DNA of 64,000 nt. Source: Hsuehochloa calcarea (taxonomy: Eukaryota; Streptophyta; Magnoliopsida; Poales; Poaceae). Positions 23,781-34,865 of the stretch are shown in pieces. The number at the start of each line of letters is the position of its first letter. Position 1 is the first letter of the stretch. The notes under the pieces were generated by a model. The model was not told the DNA's origin. It worked only from the letters and a program-made list of their open reading frames with translations, and ran no database searches. The translations under genes and the position numbers were made by a program. The stretch spans positions 35,925,662 through 35,989,661 of the forward strand of contig CM070604.1 in the NCBI GenBank assembly GCA_036346395.1, written 5' to 3'.

Positions 23781-25008
23781 TCATCTTAAGAATAAAACAT
23801 TTTGATCCAAAACTCGAAAATGCGAAACAGAGGGTTTTCTACCAAAACGAAGCTCATAAGGAGTCTTGCCTAAAGAAGGTCTCAAAAAGACACGATTGGC
23901 AATATGGCAAGCAGTAGCAATAGCTTCGGCCCAAAATCTCCTAGGTGTGCTATACTCATCTAGCATCGTCCTAGCCATTTCGACCAAGGTCCTATTCTTC
24001 CTTTCCACCACGCCATTTTGTTGAGGGACGTGTGGAGAGGAGAACTGATGCTCAATACCACGCTCAGCACAAAAAGAAGCAAAAGAAGCATTTTTGAACT
24101 CCGTGCCATTATCACTGCGAATCGCTCTCAAAGCACCAGGAAGCTCAGAAGCCAAACGAAGAACAAGATCATGAAAATAACCAAAAGCTTCATCCTTTGA
24201 AGTAAGAAAGAACACCCAAGTATATCTAGAAAGATCATCGACTATGACAAGAATATACCATTTTCCACCGATCGATCGGACTCTAGCAGACCAACAAGAT
24301 CCATATGAAGCAACCGTCCCGTCCGTCGGTCATAACCATAGTCACGAGAAGGGTGTGAGGCGGCAACTTGTTTGCCATGCCTACAAGGCGCACATACAGC
24401 ATCTTTGACAGCTTTGAGCTTAGGCAAACCTCTCATGAGATCAAGGTTGCTAACTCGCGTCAAATGATCAAAACCAATGTGCCCCAAACGTCGATGCCAA
24501 AGCCAGAAATCAGAAGAAGATGTAAACAAACATTTAAGAGATCCAAAGAAGAGATTACGAAAAGTCACCTCAAAAATTCTACCAACTCTAGAGATTCCAA
24601 ACACAAGCTCACCAAGAGAATCAAGCACACGACAAGCATTTTTCTTAAAAACAGTCTCATAACCATCATCAAGAAGCTGAGAAACAGAAAGGAGATTATA
24701 CCTAAGCTTGTCCACAAGAGCGACATCCTTTAGAATGAATTTGTTGTTTACCCTAATTGATCCTGTTCCTTCAATTCGCCCTTGTGTATCATCTCCAAAG
24801 GTGATGAAGTCATCACCGTTGCTCGCGTGAAAGAGGTGAACCATTTTGAGTTTCGGTCATGTGGCGTGAACATCCGAGTCAACGAACCACGTGTTCTTCC
24901 CTTTCCGCGATAATCCCGAAAATCAAGGAGCAAAAGAGCGATGTGTCTCAATCTGGGATTAGATAAACAAGATTTAGGAATCGATCTTCGAGACACACGT
25001 CTCTGCAA
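23781..25008 (-). pseudogene. SIRE-like element: protease, GAG-pre-integrase and integrase
   Basis: After a protease region (SKWFTSFTRA and FGDDTQGRIEGTGSI near 24780-24900), the GAG-pre-integrase text is LWHRRLGHIGFDHL with a CAPCRHGKQ zinc-binding end (about 24350-24440). Integrase follows, with RSDNGTEF (about 24110) carrying the second catalytic Asp and QQNGVVERKNRTL (about 24000) carrying the catalytic Glu. The 144-residue frame at 23781-24215 is open throughout. A break near 24240 separates it from the upstream frame. Confidence 0.9.
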
Positions 25009-25489
25009 GGAGTATACAAACCGTAAGTACTATCCTTGATTTCATTTAACATTCGATTCGAGCAATGTTTAACTTAACATGAGACTTAGATCGTCCATGG
25101 GCTGGTCGAAACTTTGTCTTGGCGGTCGGACCGGTGACCAAAACAGTCGGGCCGGTGACCACCAATGATCGGACCGCCATCGATACACATTAGAATTAGG
25201 ATGTCTAGAAACATAATGATTTGCATGAGAGAAAATCCTAATCCGTGTTTATTCTTTTCGGTGTTACCATGTCTCATAGAAGCTCTAGGTTGCATGAATG
25301 AAATTCTATCAAAATTTTTCCTATCATTTTTCAACCTCGCCAACAAAGATTCAATCAAATGTCCACCTTTTTGCAATAAGTGCAATGGTACTTGGTACCA
25401 CTAGAAGAGGCACCATTTGAATTAATACAAGGTTGGGCAAAGCTCGCAGATTTAAAAGATGTTTTTGCGAGGTTGAGTTTTGAATTCAA

Positions 25490-26323
25490 TTAAACCTTTT
25501 CCAAGACTTGAATGACTTTTGGGTTTGAATTGTCTTGAAAGGAATTGAATCCTAAACCTTGCTTCTTATAAGGAGTTTTAGATTTGTCAAGAATCATGTT
25601 TAATTGTTTCTTACCTTTAGAAAATTTCTCTAATGTATCATGAAGGTAAGCATTTTCTTTTCTCAAGTTAACACAAGCATCACAAGTTTTATCCATAGAT
25701 TTTTCCTTATACAAAGCAATTTCAAGCTTAAGAGTGGAACATGAAGCACAAGTAGTATTTTCAATATTGTCCTTAAGCTTAGCATATTTGACTCTAGCAG
25801 CTTCTAAGATATCTTTGATTTCACGTTCTTTTTCTAAGCATGAAGTGCAAGGGCTAGAATCAAATACATCAAAAGCAATCAATTTACTAGATTCTAAACA
25901 TTTTTCACAAGGAGCACTTTTAATTTCATTTAGTTCAGATTTAGCATTCTCAAGTTGTTGTACACAAATATTATGAGCAGATTGTAACTTGGTAATTTGA
26001 ATGCATAACATGACAAGATAAACATTCATCGAGTTCAAGAGTCTTAGCGCTTTAAGCTCTACTTTCAGTTTGCTAATCTTTGACTCTAATTTCTTATTTT
26101 TTGTCATAACAAATTCAAGTGCTTCATCTTGACTAAGCAATTGCTCAACTATAGAATCATATTTAGCAGAAAGCTCATCATAAGTAAAAGATACCTCATT
26201 ATCATCAATGTCCTCCGTGTCGACCATGAAGCACATGCCGGTGAAGTCTTTGGCCTTCCTTTCTTTTACCTTGAGGATCTCCTCCTCCTTGTCCTCCTCA
26301 CTCCCGGTATCCACATCGCTCAA
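25490..26323 (-). CDS. SIRE-like element: coiled-coil protein region with four CxxC motifs
   Basis: A 277-codon open frame on the minus strand lies between the gag domain and protease. It is acidic at the start (GSEEDKEEEILKVKERKAKD) and then Lys/Glu/Leu-rich with long heptad-like helices (residues about 45-95, 110-135, 165-190, 220-240). Four CxxC pairs stand at residues 139-142 (CEKC), 159-162 (CTSC), 192-195 (CASC) and 214-217 (CDAC). It is best read as the C-terminal part of the gag polyprotein, downstream of the zinc knuckle, as found in SIRE/Maximus-type elements. The start Met is only the first in the frame; the real product would be a fusion. The role of the CxxC pairs is unknown; metal binding is possible. 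Confidence 0.6.
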   Translation of the reverse strand: MSDVDTGSEEDKEEEILKVKERKAKDFTGMCFMVDTEDIDDNEVSFTYDELSAKYDSIVEQLLSQDEALEFVMTKNKKLESKISKLKVELKALRLLNSMNVYLVMLCIQITKLQSAHNICVQQLENAKSELNEIKSAPCEKCLESSKLIAFDVFDSSPCTSCLEKEREIKDILEAARVKYAKLKDNIENTTCASCSTLKLEIALYKEKSMDKTCDACVNLRKENAYLHDTLEKFSKGKKQLNMILDKSKTPYKKQGLGFNSFQDNSNPKVIQVLEKV

Positions 26324-26439
26324 GGATTGATCCTCAAAAGCGGCAAGGACTCGGTGGCGACCTTCACAAGCTTATTTGCCTCATACCTTGATTTGTTGAA
26401 AGGAGGCTTCTTCCAAGTCGGCTTTCCTTCCTTATGATT

Positions 26440-27302
26440 GCTCTTACCTTTCGACTTGGGGCAATTTGCGGATATGATTGAGCTCACCACATTCATAGCA
26501 TGTTACCGACCACCTCTCTTTTGTTTCTCACATTATTGTAGGCCGTGTGAATTTCTTAGCTAGAAGAGCTAACTCTGCTTCAGAATACTTTCAAGCTCCT
26601 CTTCATGAATAGCAGATAAACAAGCAAATGAAAATCCGAAGAAGATTCACAAGAGTCATCAAAACCTTTTGAGAGGATCGCTACCAAAGCTAAATTATCT
26701 TTCTTAGGATGATCAACTCTTTTAATTTCATGAGTCTTGAGTTTACTATAAAGCAATTCTAAAGTAAGACTTGAAAGATCAACATTTTCTTCTATAGCAA
26801 GAGCTTTCATCTCCCACTCCTTGGTGTTGATTGCGGCCAAGAGATGGGTGGCATTTTCAGATTGAGAATATTCAATATCAACGACTTTCATTTGATTAAT
26901 TACTTTATTAAAGCGATGAAAATGTCATCGATGCTCTCTCGGGGCGCATCTCGAATTTATTGTACTCACGCTTGTAAACAGCTTGGCGCACTTTTTGATT
27001 TGGGACGAACCCTCATGATATGTTTCGAGAGTGTTCCAAATTTCATCTTGTGATTGAAAGATTGCAAATTCTATCATATTCTTGTCTACCAAGTGCACCA
27101 TATAAAAGATTCTTAGCCTTATTGTTGTTAGCCAAAAGAATTGCGTAAGCGGTGTAGCAATTTCAGAATAACCAATGGGCTCTAACAACATCCCAAATAG
27201 CTTGTCCTCGCTCTCAAGAAAGACGCGCATACGATTCTTCCAATAGGCATAGTCGTGCCCATCGAAGATATGCGGTTTAGTAGAAAACTTATCCATCGCC
27301 AA
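26440..27302 (-). pseudogene. SIRE-like element: gag capsid-like domain and zinc knuckle
   Basis: The minus-strand frame begins MAMDKFSTKPHIFDGHDYAY at 27302, a usual copia gag start (substrate pattern P-FDG--Y--W--RM). It continues with FQSQDEIWNTLETYHEG and, after frame changes, with LLAAINTKEWEMKALAIEEN and SSLTLELLYSKLKTHE. Near 26470-26500 a knuckle-like CYECGELNHIRK is seen but lacks the last Cys in frame, because of a small deletion. A second degenerate knuckle, CTYCKKGGH, lies at about 25370-25385, before protease. Confidence 0.8.
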
Positions 27303-27354
27303 AGTTCGGTGGACCGGTTAAGATCAAGATTGAACTAGCCGGCTCGATACCACT

Positions 27355-29137
27355 TGTTGGACCGTAAAGGCGACTAGAGGGGGTGAATAGGAGCACGCTC
27401 ACTTATTCACAAATTATGAACTCAATACAATTTCACTCCGGTAGCTATTAGAAAGCTATGAAGATCAATATACCAAGATCTGTGGAAGACTAGTATTGAA
27501 TCCAATAAAACCCCTAAGCAATGCGACAATAATCGCAAGAATCAAAGCAACACAAATCTTGGCGGTCGACCTCAGTAGTGAACCGGTTGGACCGATTGCG
27601 GCGGTCGGACCATTGTTATCTTGGCGGTCGGACCGCTCCAAATCGGTCGGACCGGTGGTGATGGGCGATCGGACCGGCGATCTGTAACCGATCCAAACAA
27701 GAAAAATCGGCCGATGACGAAGTTGCAATTAGGTCTAACTTTTGATTCTCAACTCCAAACTTCACGAAACTTTGCACACACCTTCTCTATGCTATTGAGG
27801 ACCTATTCCAATCGAATATTATGATAATTCTTGGAGCGATCTTGAGCAATTGTCAATTGATTAACAGAAGGTCTAAAACCGGGCAAGAACGAAAACTTGA
27901 TCCTATTGCTTGTTCGTGAGTGATTGATGATCAAGATGATGCTAGATAGATTCACACATATCACAGCAAGCTAATTCACGTGAAAGAATCAATCACAAAC
28001 TCGCGGATCAAAGAAAGCCCTAAAAACACGAAATTGAAAGCAAGAACGAAAAGAGACTTATCTCAAGCAAACCTTGCATAGATTGATTTCGTGGTTGATG
28101 CTTTGGATTACATCCACACCATCATGGATCAGTAGACAATCAAGGATCACGAAATTCTCCTCAAACCATGAAAAGCCCTAGCCTCCACCTCAACTCCCCT
28201 AAAGACAATTAGGGTTTTGAAACATAAACAGGCGAGAGAGGAAGAGGTGCAGCCACCATCTCCTCCTATTTATAGTGGAGGCCTAAAACTCTTAGGGTTT
28301 GACTTAATTGGGCTCCGTTAAGGCCCACTAACAAGCGGGTCACACACGCACGCTTGCATGCCGTCTTTAACTTTGACCTAAACCGCTTCACCATGTGCTA
28401 TGAATTCGCCAATAGATCACCCTTGTCCATCTTGTGTCACGCTTGAGTCGTTGACCTCACCCGGCATCGTCGATCGTTCTGAACCTCAACTCTTCAAGTC
28501 TAGTCCCGATTCTCCTCGCCGTTGACCGTCGTTGACCACCAAGCCACCGCACAACCACGCACAAGAAAACACGTGTTCGGAACAAGTTCTTCACAACTTG
28601 ACCCATGTTAGTCAAAACATGCATCATGCAAATCATATGCCATGAAACTAATGACTTTGACCTAACAAAACAACATCGCCACGGTTGGCCGCGTTCAAGT
28701 AGTTCTGGCCCGACCGCTCGGTGGCCGGTCGGACCGCCATGGCGGTCGGACCGCTCCACGTGAGCGGCCGGACCGCCTTAGACTTAGCCAAATTCAAGCT
28801 CCCAAAATCCAAACCTTCGAAACTTTAAACCAATAGAACTTTTCATCGGAGACTCCAAAATCATGAGACCAAGTGCATTGGGATCCCCTTACTTGTCTAC
28901 AACACCTATTTTTGGCCCACTCAATTTGAACACTTTTGGTCATCGCCGGTCCGATCGCCCGGATGGCCGGTCCCGACCGATATGGGACCGGTCGGACCGC
29001 CGTCTGCAAGGACCGGTCGGACCGCCCCGTGAAATACACGTAGCTTTGTCGAAAACGCGTGAAACGACAAACCGTAAACGCCATTGCCAATTGTCACATC
29101 ATCCTAAGATCTGGAGCATATCCCCATGAAATCCACA
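27355..29137 (-). repeat. 5' LTR of the SIRE-like element
   Basis: It starts TGTTGGACCGTAAAGG and ends GAAATCCACA, with the tRNA primer site just to its left (27341-27352). CGGTCGGACCG palindromes cluster at 27560-27690 and 28700-29020. Most differences from the other LTR fall in or near these clusters. Confidence 0.93.
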
Positions 29138-29142
29138 GGGAC

Positions 29143-29540
29143 AATCATCGTTGTTCGTGTAGCCTTTCTTGCAAAGAAAATTGCCCAAGTTATTATACCA
29201 CATTCTGTCTGATTGCTCCAGTCCATACAATGCCTTTCTGAGTTGCACACTATACAGATTTCTATTTGCTCTGTCTTGATTCGGGACAGAGATACCTTTA
29301 GGTACCTTCATATAAATATCTGAATCCAAGTTCTCATAAAGGTATGTTGTTACCACATGCTGTTACCACATCCATCAATTTTATTTCTAAATTCAAGTTT
29401 ACTGCTATTGAGATTAAATATCTAAAGGTAGTTCTGCTCAAGACCGGGGAATAAAGTTTTTTCATAATCGACTCCTCGACGTTGAGTGAAACCTTGTGCA
29501 ACAAGTCTTGCTTTATGTCTTGCAACTTCATTGTTTTCAT
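29143..29540 (-). pseudogene. Copia A: reverse transcriptase N-terminal half
   Basis: Minus-strand text reads YLYENLDSDIYMKVPKG, RKALYGLEQSDRMWYNNLG and CKKGYTNNDD, ending exactly at the GGGAC target site. It joins in frame with the text that resumes at 18191 (CPCVFIRRS, then YVDD). Upstream, MKTMKLQDIKQDLLHKVSLN and a shifted ISIAVNLNLEIKLMDVVTA are the degraded beginning of the domain (the usual motif is Q-MDV-TAFL). Confidence 0.85.
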
Positions 29541-29689
29541 TTCTGTTTTGAATAAATATCCACTTATGTCTTACGGGGTGCACATGGGGAGACGTGCAGC
29601 TTATAGGCCCAAAAACCTATCTTTGATTCAGAGATAATAATTCTGCTTCTATTGCATTCTTCTAATTTTTTCAATCTGATTTTTTTCAA

Positions 29690-29827
29690 CATTCAGCGAG
29701 CGATGCAGATTTTATTGCTTCTCAATCATCAGGGTTACAATGAGAGGGAGGCCCTCTATTTATAGACTCATGATAAGAAGTTCAACTGGACCAGGACTCT
29801 CTGAAATTCTAGGCCGGTTTCTTAACA
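29690..29827 (-). repeat. LTR-like segment joined to copia A pol
   Basis: It shares layout and ending with the copia A LTR: TTTTATTGCTTCTCAA, CTCTATTTATAGACT, GGACCAGGACTCT and CCGGTTTCTTAACA. A second partial copy of the ending (GAGAGTCCTGGCCCAGTTTC then TTAACA) follows at 29853-29877. The join with pol text near 29685 lies in T-rich sequence repeated on both sides (TTTTTCAA), as expected for a deletion through microhomology. Confidence 0.55.
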
Positions 29828-29877
29828 TAATAAATGCTGGCATAGCTACCAGAGAGTCCTGGCCCAGTTTCTTAACA

Positions 29878-32800
29878 TAATAAACGCGGGCACGCTAGCA
29901 CTGCTGGTTACTGCAACGATAAACTAAAAAATACTGTTCCATCGTGACTGTCTGCTGTCCATTGCGGAGGATCCGCTTTGTCCTGCTAGATAACGAGTGC
30001 AGTTTTCTCACAGAAAAAGTACATAAAAGGCTATATAGCTTTTCTGTCTTTGATTCCAGCGACAGATTTAAAACCGTGGAAATATATTCCAAAACGAAAG
30101 GTTTGAGTTGATAATTTGGTTAAATGTTAAACAACGTTTACTTTTGAATCTATACAATATGTATCTTTTTCAAGGACTTAATCGACCAGTTGAATCTATA
30201 CATAAAAGGCAGGGTGGCTCCGGCTTCATGCGGGAGGGCCAACGGTGCTACTCGTGTCGTGCGCGAGGCGGTCGGGTGTGCGGCTCGAGGCCGGCGGCGG
30301 GACGGTCGTGCGAGGCCGGTGGCGGCGCGGTGCTCCCGTGCCCTTCTTCCTTTTTTTCTCTACTATGATGTTTCGCCCATGCAAGGGCTGGTGGCCGGCG
30401 GCGCAGCTCCAGGCCAACGTCGGAGGCGACGTTTATGCGGCAGCAGCGGAGGTGCGACCACGGGCGACTATTTTGTTTCTATATGTGCATGCGATACTGT
30501 TCATGCGCAAATTACTGTTCATGCAATCCACGGATCGGCTTGATTAGAACGTATTTGCGATCCACAACGCAATCATCATCTACTCTTTCATGCAATCAAC
30601 CGATAGGCATTGTGCCGGCGACTTCAAGTCGGCTTACGGTAGATTAGAGCGGATTTGTACCGTAGAAAAAATCAATCTAGAAAGCCAAATTTACAGAATT
30701 GAAAGCAATCTAGAAAAAAACGATTCATTCTACGAGCGTCGTTCTTCGACGGTTACCTTTCAAATCGAGGAGAGTCGATCGTGCTGATAACGTGTTGAAG
30801 AGTCGTCGCTGGCGAGTCCAGTCCGAGCAATTACCTCGTAGACAAATTCAGAATATTAAGAATGATGCAAGAATACAAGAACAGAATAACAGATTGAATG
30901 CAGAGATATGAGGGAACTTCTAACTTTTTTTTATTGCTCTTCTGAAAAACATCGTATAATAGTTGGAGTCCCTCCTCCTTTATATAGACTACTGGATAAA
31001 TATAGAACCCACTTTAAACCAAAATCCCGGCCTGAGTCCGATTTCTTAACCGCATCCATGATCCAATTTCCCAACGGGATCTATGTTCTCGAAAGACATC
31101 TGTCCTCTCTAGGCGGATCCTTCGCACTAAAGGTCTTAACGAAGAGGATCGCAATGTAATAGTCTAGATGTCAGCCGTCCAATTAAAAATTAACGGTTCA
31201 AATTAAACACTACGGTAATGCTACAACGAAAGCGACTCTGATATTTTAGTGTGTAATAAACGCTGGCATAGCTGCTAGCACTGCTGGTTACTGCAACGAT
31301 AAACTAAAAAATACTGTTCCATCGTGACTGTCTGCTGTCCATTGCGGAGGATCCGCTTTGTCCTGCTAGATATCGAGTGCACTTTTCTCACGTAAAAGTA
31401 CATAAAGGCTATAGCTTTTACGTCTTTGATTCCAATGACAGATTTAAAACCGTGGAAATATATTCCAAAACGAAAGGTTTGAGTTGATAATTTGGTTAAA
31501 TGTTAAACAACGTTTACTTTTGAATCTATACAATATGTATCTTTTTCAAGGACTTAATCGACCAGTTGAATCTATACATAAAAGGCAGGGCGGCTCCGGC
31601 TTCATGCGGGAGGGCCAACGGTGCTACTCGTGTCGTCGCGCGCGGTCGGGTGTCGCGGCTCGAGGTCGGGCGGGATTCGATCGTCGAGGCGGTGGCGGCG
31701 CTTGGTGCTCCCGTGCCCTTCTTCCTTTTTTTCTCTACTATGATGTTTCGCCCATGCAAGGGCTGGTGGCCGGCGGCGCAGCTCCAGGCCAACGTCGGAG
31801 GCGACGTTTATGCGGGAGCAGCGGAGGTGCGACCACGGGCGACTATTTTGTTTCTATATGTGCATGCGATACTGTTCATGCGCAAATTACTGTTCATGCA
31901 ATCCACGGATCGGCTTGATTAGAACGTATTTGCGATCCACAACGCAATCATCATCTACTCTTTCATGCAATCAACCGATAGGCATTGTGCCGGCGACTTC
32001 AAGTCGGCTTACGGTAGATTAGAGCGGATTTGTACCGTAGAAAAAATCAATCTAGAAAGCCAAATTTACAGAATTGAAAGCAATCTAGAAAAAAACGATT
32101 CATTCTACGAGCGTCGTTCTTCGACGGTTACCTTTCAAATCGAGGAGAGTCGATCGTGCTGATAACGTGTTGAAGAGTCGTCGCTGGCGAGTCCAGTCCG
32201 AGCAATTACCTCGTAGACAAATTCAGAATATTAAGAATGATGCAAGAATACAAGAACAGAATAACAGATTGAATGCAGAGATATGAGGGAACTTCTAACT
32301 TTTTTTTATTGCTCTTCTGAAAAACATCGTATAATAGTTGGAGTCCCTCCTCCTTTATATAGACTACTGGATAAATATAGAACCCACTTTAAACCAAAAT
32401 CCCGGCCTGAGTCCGATTTCTTAACCGCATCCATGATCCAATTTCCCAGCGGGATCTATGTTCTCGAAAGACATCTGTCCTCTCTAGGCGGATCCTTCGC
32501 ACTAAAGGTCTTAACGAAGAGGATCGCAATGTAATAGTCTAGATGTCAGCCGTCCAATTAAAAATTAACGGTTCAAATTAAACACTACGGTAATGCTACA
32601 ACGAAACAGCTACAGTATTTTCGTGTGTAATAAACGCTGGCATAGCTGCTAGCACTGTTTGTTACTGCAACGATAAACTTAAAAAATACTGTTCCATCGT
32701 GACTATCTGCTGTCCATTGCGGAGGATCCGCTTTGTCCTGCTAGATATCGAGTGCACTTTTCTCACAGAAAAAGTACATAAAAGGCTATAGCTTTTCTGT

Positions 32801-32946
32801 CTTTGATTCCAGCGACAGATTTAAAACCGTGGAAATATATTCCAAAACGAAAGGTTTGAGTTGATAATTTGGTTAAATGTTAAACAACGTTTACTTTTGA
32901 ATCTATACAATATGTATCTTTTTCAAGGACTTAATCGACCAGTTGA
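29878..32946. repeat. Tandem array, 2.2 copies of a 1.375-kb unit with an LTR-like segment
   Basis: Copy 1 is 29878-31253, copy 2 is 31254-32627 and partial copy 3 is 32628-32946. The third stops at CGACCAGTTGA, after which unrelated sequence begins. Copies 1 and 2 are almost identical except for a variable GC-rich patch (30240-30330 against 31615-31705) and a few bases. Each full copy contains an LTR-like segment (30793-31050 and 32168-32425) similar to the copia A LTR. Each LTR-like segment is preceded by CGATCGTGCTGATAACG, which resembles a known alternative copia primer-site text. Frames repeated across copies (for example the 83-codon frames at 30908 and 32283) are LTR-derived and not credible genes. 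Confidence 0.85.
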
Positions 32947-34600
32947 CTGGTCCTGTTTGGCGCATCACTTGTACTTGTACACTGAATTTTGTCAACAAAA
33001 GCCAAAAGGTCGCCGCTGCAAGTAAGATTCAGTCCGTGCAAGAAAAGGGTTTTCAAAGCGACGTGAAATCATGCGTTAATTGTTTTGAAAGCTAACACCA
33101 TTAAACTAAAGCTTACTCACTCAGCCTAAAGTATTACTTAGGGTATCTATAACAATCGATAATTGTTGTCTATAATATCTCTCTACATCGTCTATAGACA
33201 GAATTAAAGTCAGATTCTACAATGTATTATCTTTTTTACTTGTCACTATAGACAACTACTTTATGTACAATATGTTTTATTTCTCGTATTACAATCAACT
33301 ACTGCATTCGAAATAGTATAACTCTCGGTACTCTTATTCTCTCCTTCGTATCATCTCATTATCTCACGTGTCAAAACTGGATGCCGTTGCACTTTCGTGC
33401 TTTCTTAAGCAAAGCAGAGGAATATCTCCTTTTTCACGTCGTCATCTGCAGTGATGGGGGCCTTTTACTCTTGGAAAGGGGCTCGGTCCCGTACAGCCCA
33501 AGGCACGATCGATGCTACATACTTCTTAGCTGGCTCCTGGCTGGCAGCGCAGAATTGATATCTCAGGTTCCTTTCGATGGATAAACATGCTGCATGGTGA
33601 CTTAAATTGCAAATCGAATTCTCTTTTCCTCCTCGCGGTTGACTTATTACTGTCGCAATAATACACTGGATGAATTATTGAAGAGGAAGAAAAAAAGAAA
33701 TGCCAGATGGCATTTTCAAATACACGTAGCAAACTAGCAATAGATGGTATATATTTTAGTAGCTAGGCAGTAGTAACATCAATACACGTGGCAAAATCAC
33801 ATCGCCGAGAATCGGGGGAAAAAAGTTGTGCCGATAGGGACGAGAAGCTCTAGAATAATTGCATGCAAGTATGCAAAGAGGATCAAATAGAAAGCAAAGT
33901 ATATGCTTAATTTTTTTTTTGCAAGAGCTGTTGACCACGTGTAGGTCGCATATATGAAATTTACGACTTCTAGCTACAAGTTAAATTGTTAAATAGGTAT
34001 GTGTCTGGACCTCTCGGGGTCCTCCACGTGGTGGCGGCGCGTGTGGAGCGGCACGGTGGGCGGTGGCGGCTCGGGCGCATAGGCGCACAGCGGCGGTGGC
34101 GGCTCGACGGCATTCGCTGGGAATTGGTGCGTGCATGGGTTCGGTGCCGACAAGAGGGTTGTGTCGGGTGACTCGGGGAGGCCGAAGAGGAACCGAGGTG
34201 GCGGGGCGTCGGTGCTAGTGTGGCAGAATATGGTGGTGGCGCTCCACAGCGGCGTAGCGGCCGAATGGAGAGGGGAAAGGTGGAGGACGCACAGGGGCAC
34301 AAGATGACACACATAACTCAGCTTGGGGCTCACCAGCGAGGGAGATCAGGCACAGTGCGGTACGGCACGGGGGCAGTCGAGCACAACGCGGCTCGAGGGC
34401 GGGCTAGCGCGCGATGAAGGCGTAGGAGGGCACGGCGTAGCGCAGGTGAGCGGCGAGTGAGTGCCATTGAGGCACGTTCTTGGGCCATGTCGCGCGCGGA
34501 AGCACGTCCGTGTCATTGGGACAAGGACTCAAAACGCATAGTGTGTGAAGGAGAAGTTCATGCCTTTGGGGTGGGTACAGATTTTATGCTATTTTGACAA
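32947..34600. other. 1.65 kb with no supported gene
   Basis: From 32950 to 33970 the sequence is AT-rich; 33130-33350 has repeated CTATAGACA and TTGTCTATA words and may be an old MITE. From 33990 to 34530 the GC content rises sharply (GGCGGTGGCGGC runs) with open frames on both strands over the same bases, which I do not trust. This GC-rich part lies just upstream of the promoter region of the CONSTANS-like gene. Confidence 0.4.
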
Positions 34601-34639
34601 TTTTATGGGACGGAGGAACGGTGTCAAATTGGCCGTATC

Positions 34640-34865
34640 AATAAGCCAAAACCTCAGGTGGGGACGCGCCAGACCGGGACTGCGGTGCACACCGCACACG
34701 TGACGCCCACGGCGCGCGGGCCCCACCCCTCGCGAGACCACCTTATCATCTGCACGAATGACCGTTCTGCCCCCCGAAAAGCGTAAAAGCGAGCGGAGGG
34801 GTACCTTTTGCCTTTCTCCGTGGGCCACGTAGGCCGGTGGGCCCACCAATCATGCTCTCTCACCT
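34640..34865 (+). promoter_or_regulatory. Probable promoter of the CONSTANS-like gene
   Basis: A GC-rich region holds several plant promoter motifs: a G-box CACGTG (34697-34702) within ACACGTGACG; a perfect TCP-type palindrome GGTGGGCCCACC (34836-34847); GGGCCCCACC at about 34720; and CCAAT at 34846-34850. They lie immediately before a CT-rich stretch typical of a transcription start region. No convincing TATA box was seen. The link to the CONSTANS-like gene is inferred from strand, position and the donor site that follows. Confidence 0.45.

Larger units (their letters stand above)
18197..29137 (-). mobile_element. Complete SIRE-like Ty1/copia retrotransposon, 10.9 kb
   Basis: Two LTRs of about 1.78 kb (18197-19982 and 27355-29137) start TGTTGGACCG and end AAATCCACA. 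A perfect GGGAC duplication flanks the element (18192-18196 and 29138-29142). Next to the right (5') LTR the minus strand reads TGGTATCGAGCC (27341-27352), a one-base-deleted form of the initiator-Met tRNA primer site. Next to the 3' LTR is a purine-rich tract (19983-19997). Gag, protease, integrase, reverse transcriptase and RNase H follow in copia order, with a non-coding stretch of about 1.8 kb before the 3' LTR. This layout fits the SIRE/Maximus lineage. Coding parts carry many small frameshifts. Confidence 0.93.
16668..29827 (-). mobile_element. Rearranged copia element A, split by a younger copia
   Basis: The 3' LTR at 16668-16924 starts TGTTGAGAAACTG and ends TTTCTTAACA. It is preceded, in element orientation, by the purine tract AAGAGGGAG (16925-16933). 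RNase H and the C-terminal half of reverse transcriptase follow up to 18191. The 10.9-kb insert interrupts at the GGGAC site, and the N-terminal half of reverse transcriptase resumes at 29143-29540. Beyond about 29690 the pol text gives way directly to an LTR-like segment, so gag, protease and integrase are missing. The element is a deletion derivative older than its insert. Confidence 0.75.

Noticed and set aside
30190..32540. Repeated frames (for example 83 and 117 codons) in the tandem array
   Set aside because: They recur because the DNA is duplicated, include LTR-like sequence, and differ by frame shifts between copies.
33970..34420. Pro/His/Arg-rich frames on both strands upstream of the CONSTANS-like gene
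   Set aside because: Simple GGCGGTGG-type repeats give open frames in several phases. No domain seen.
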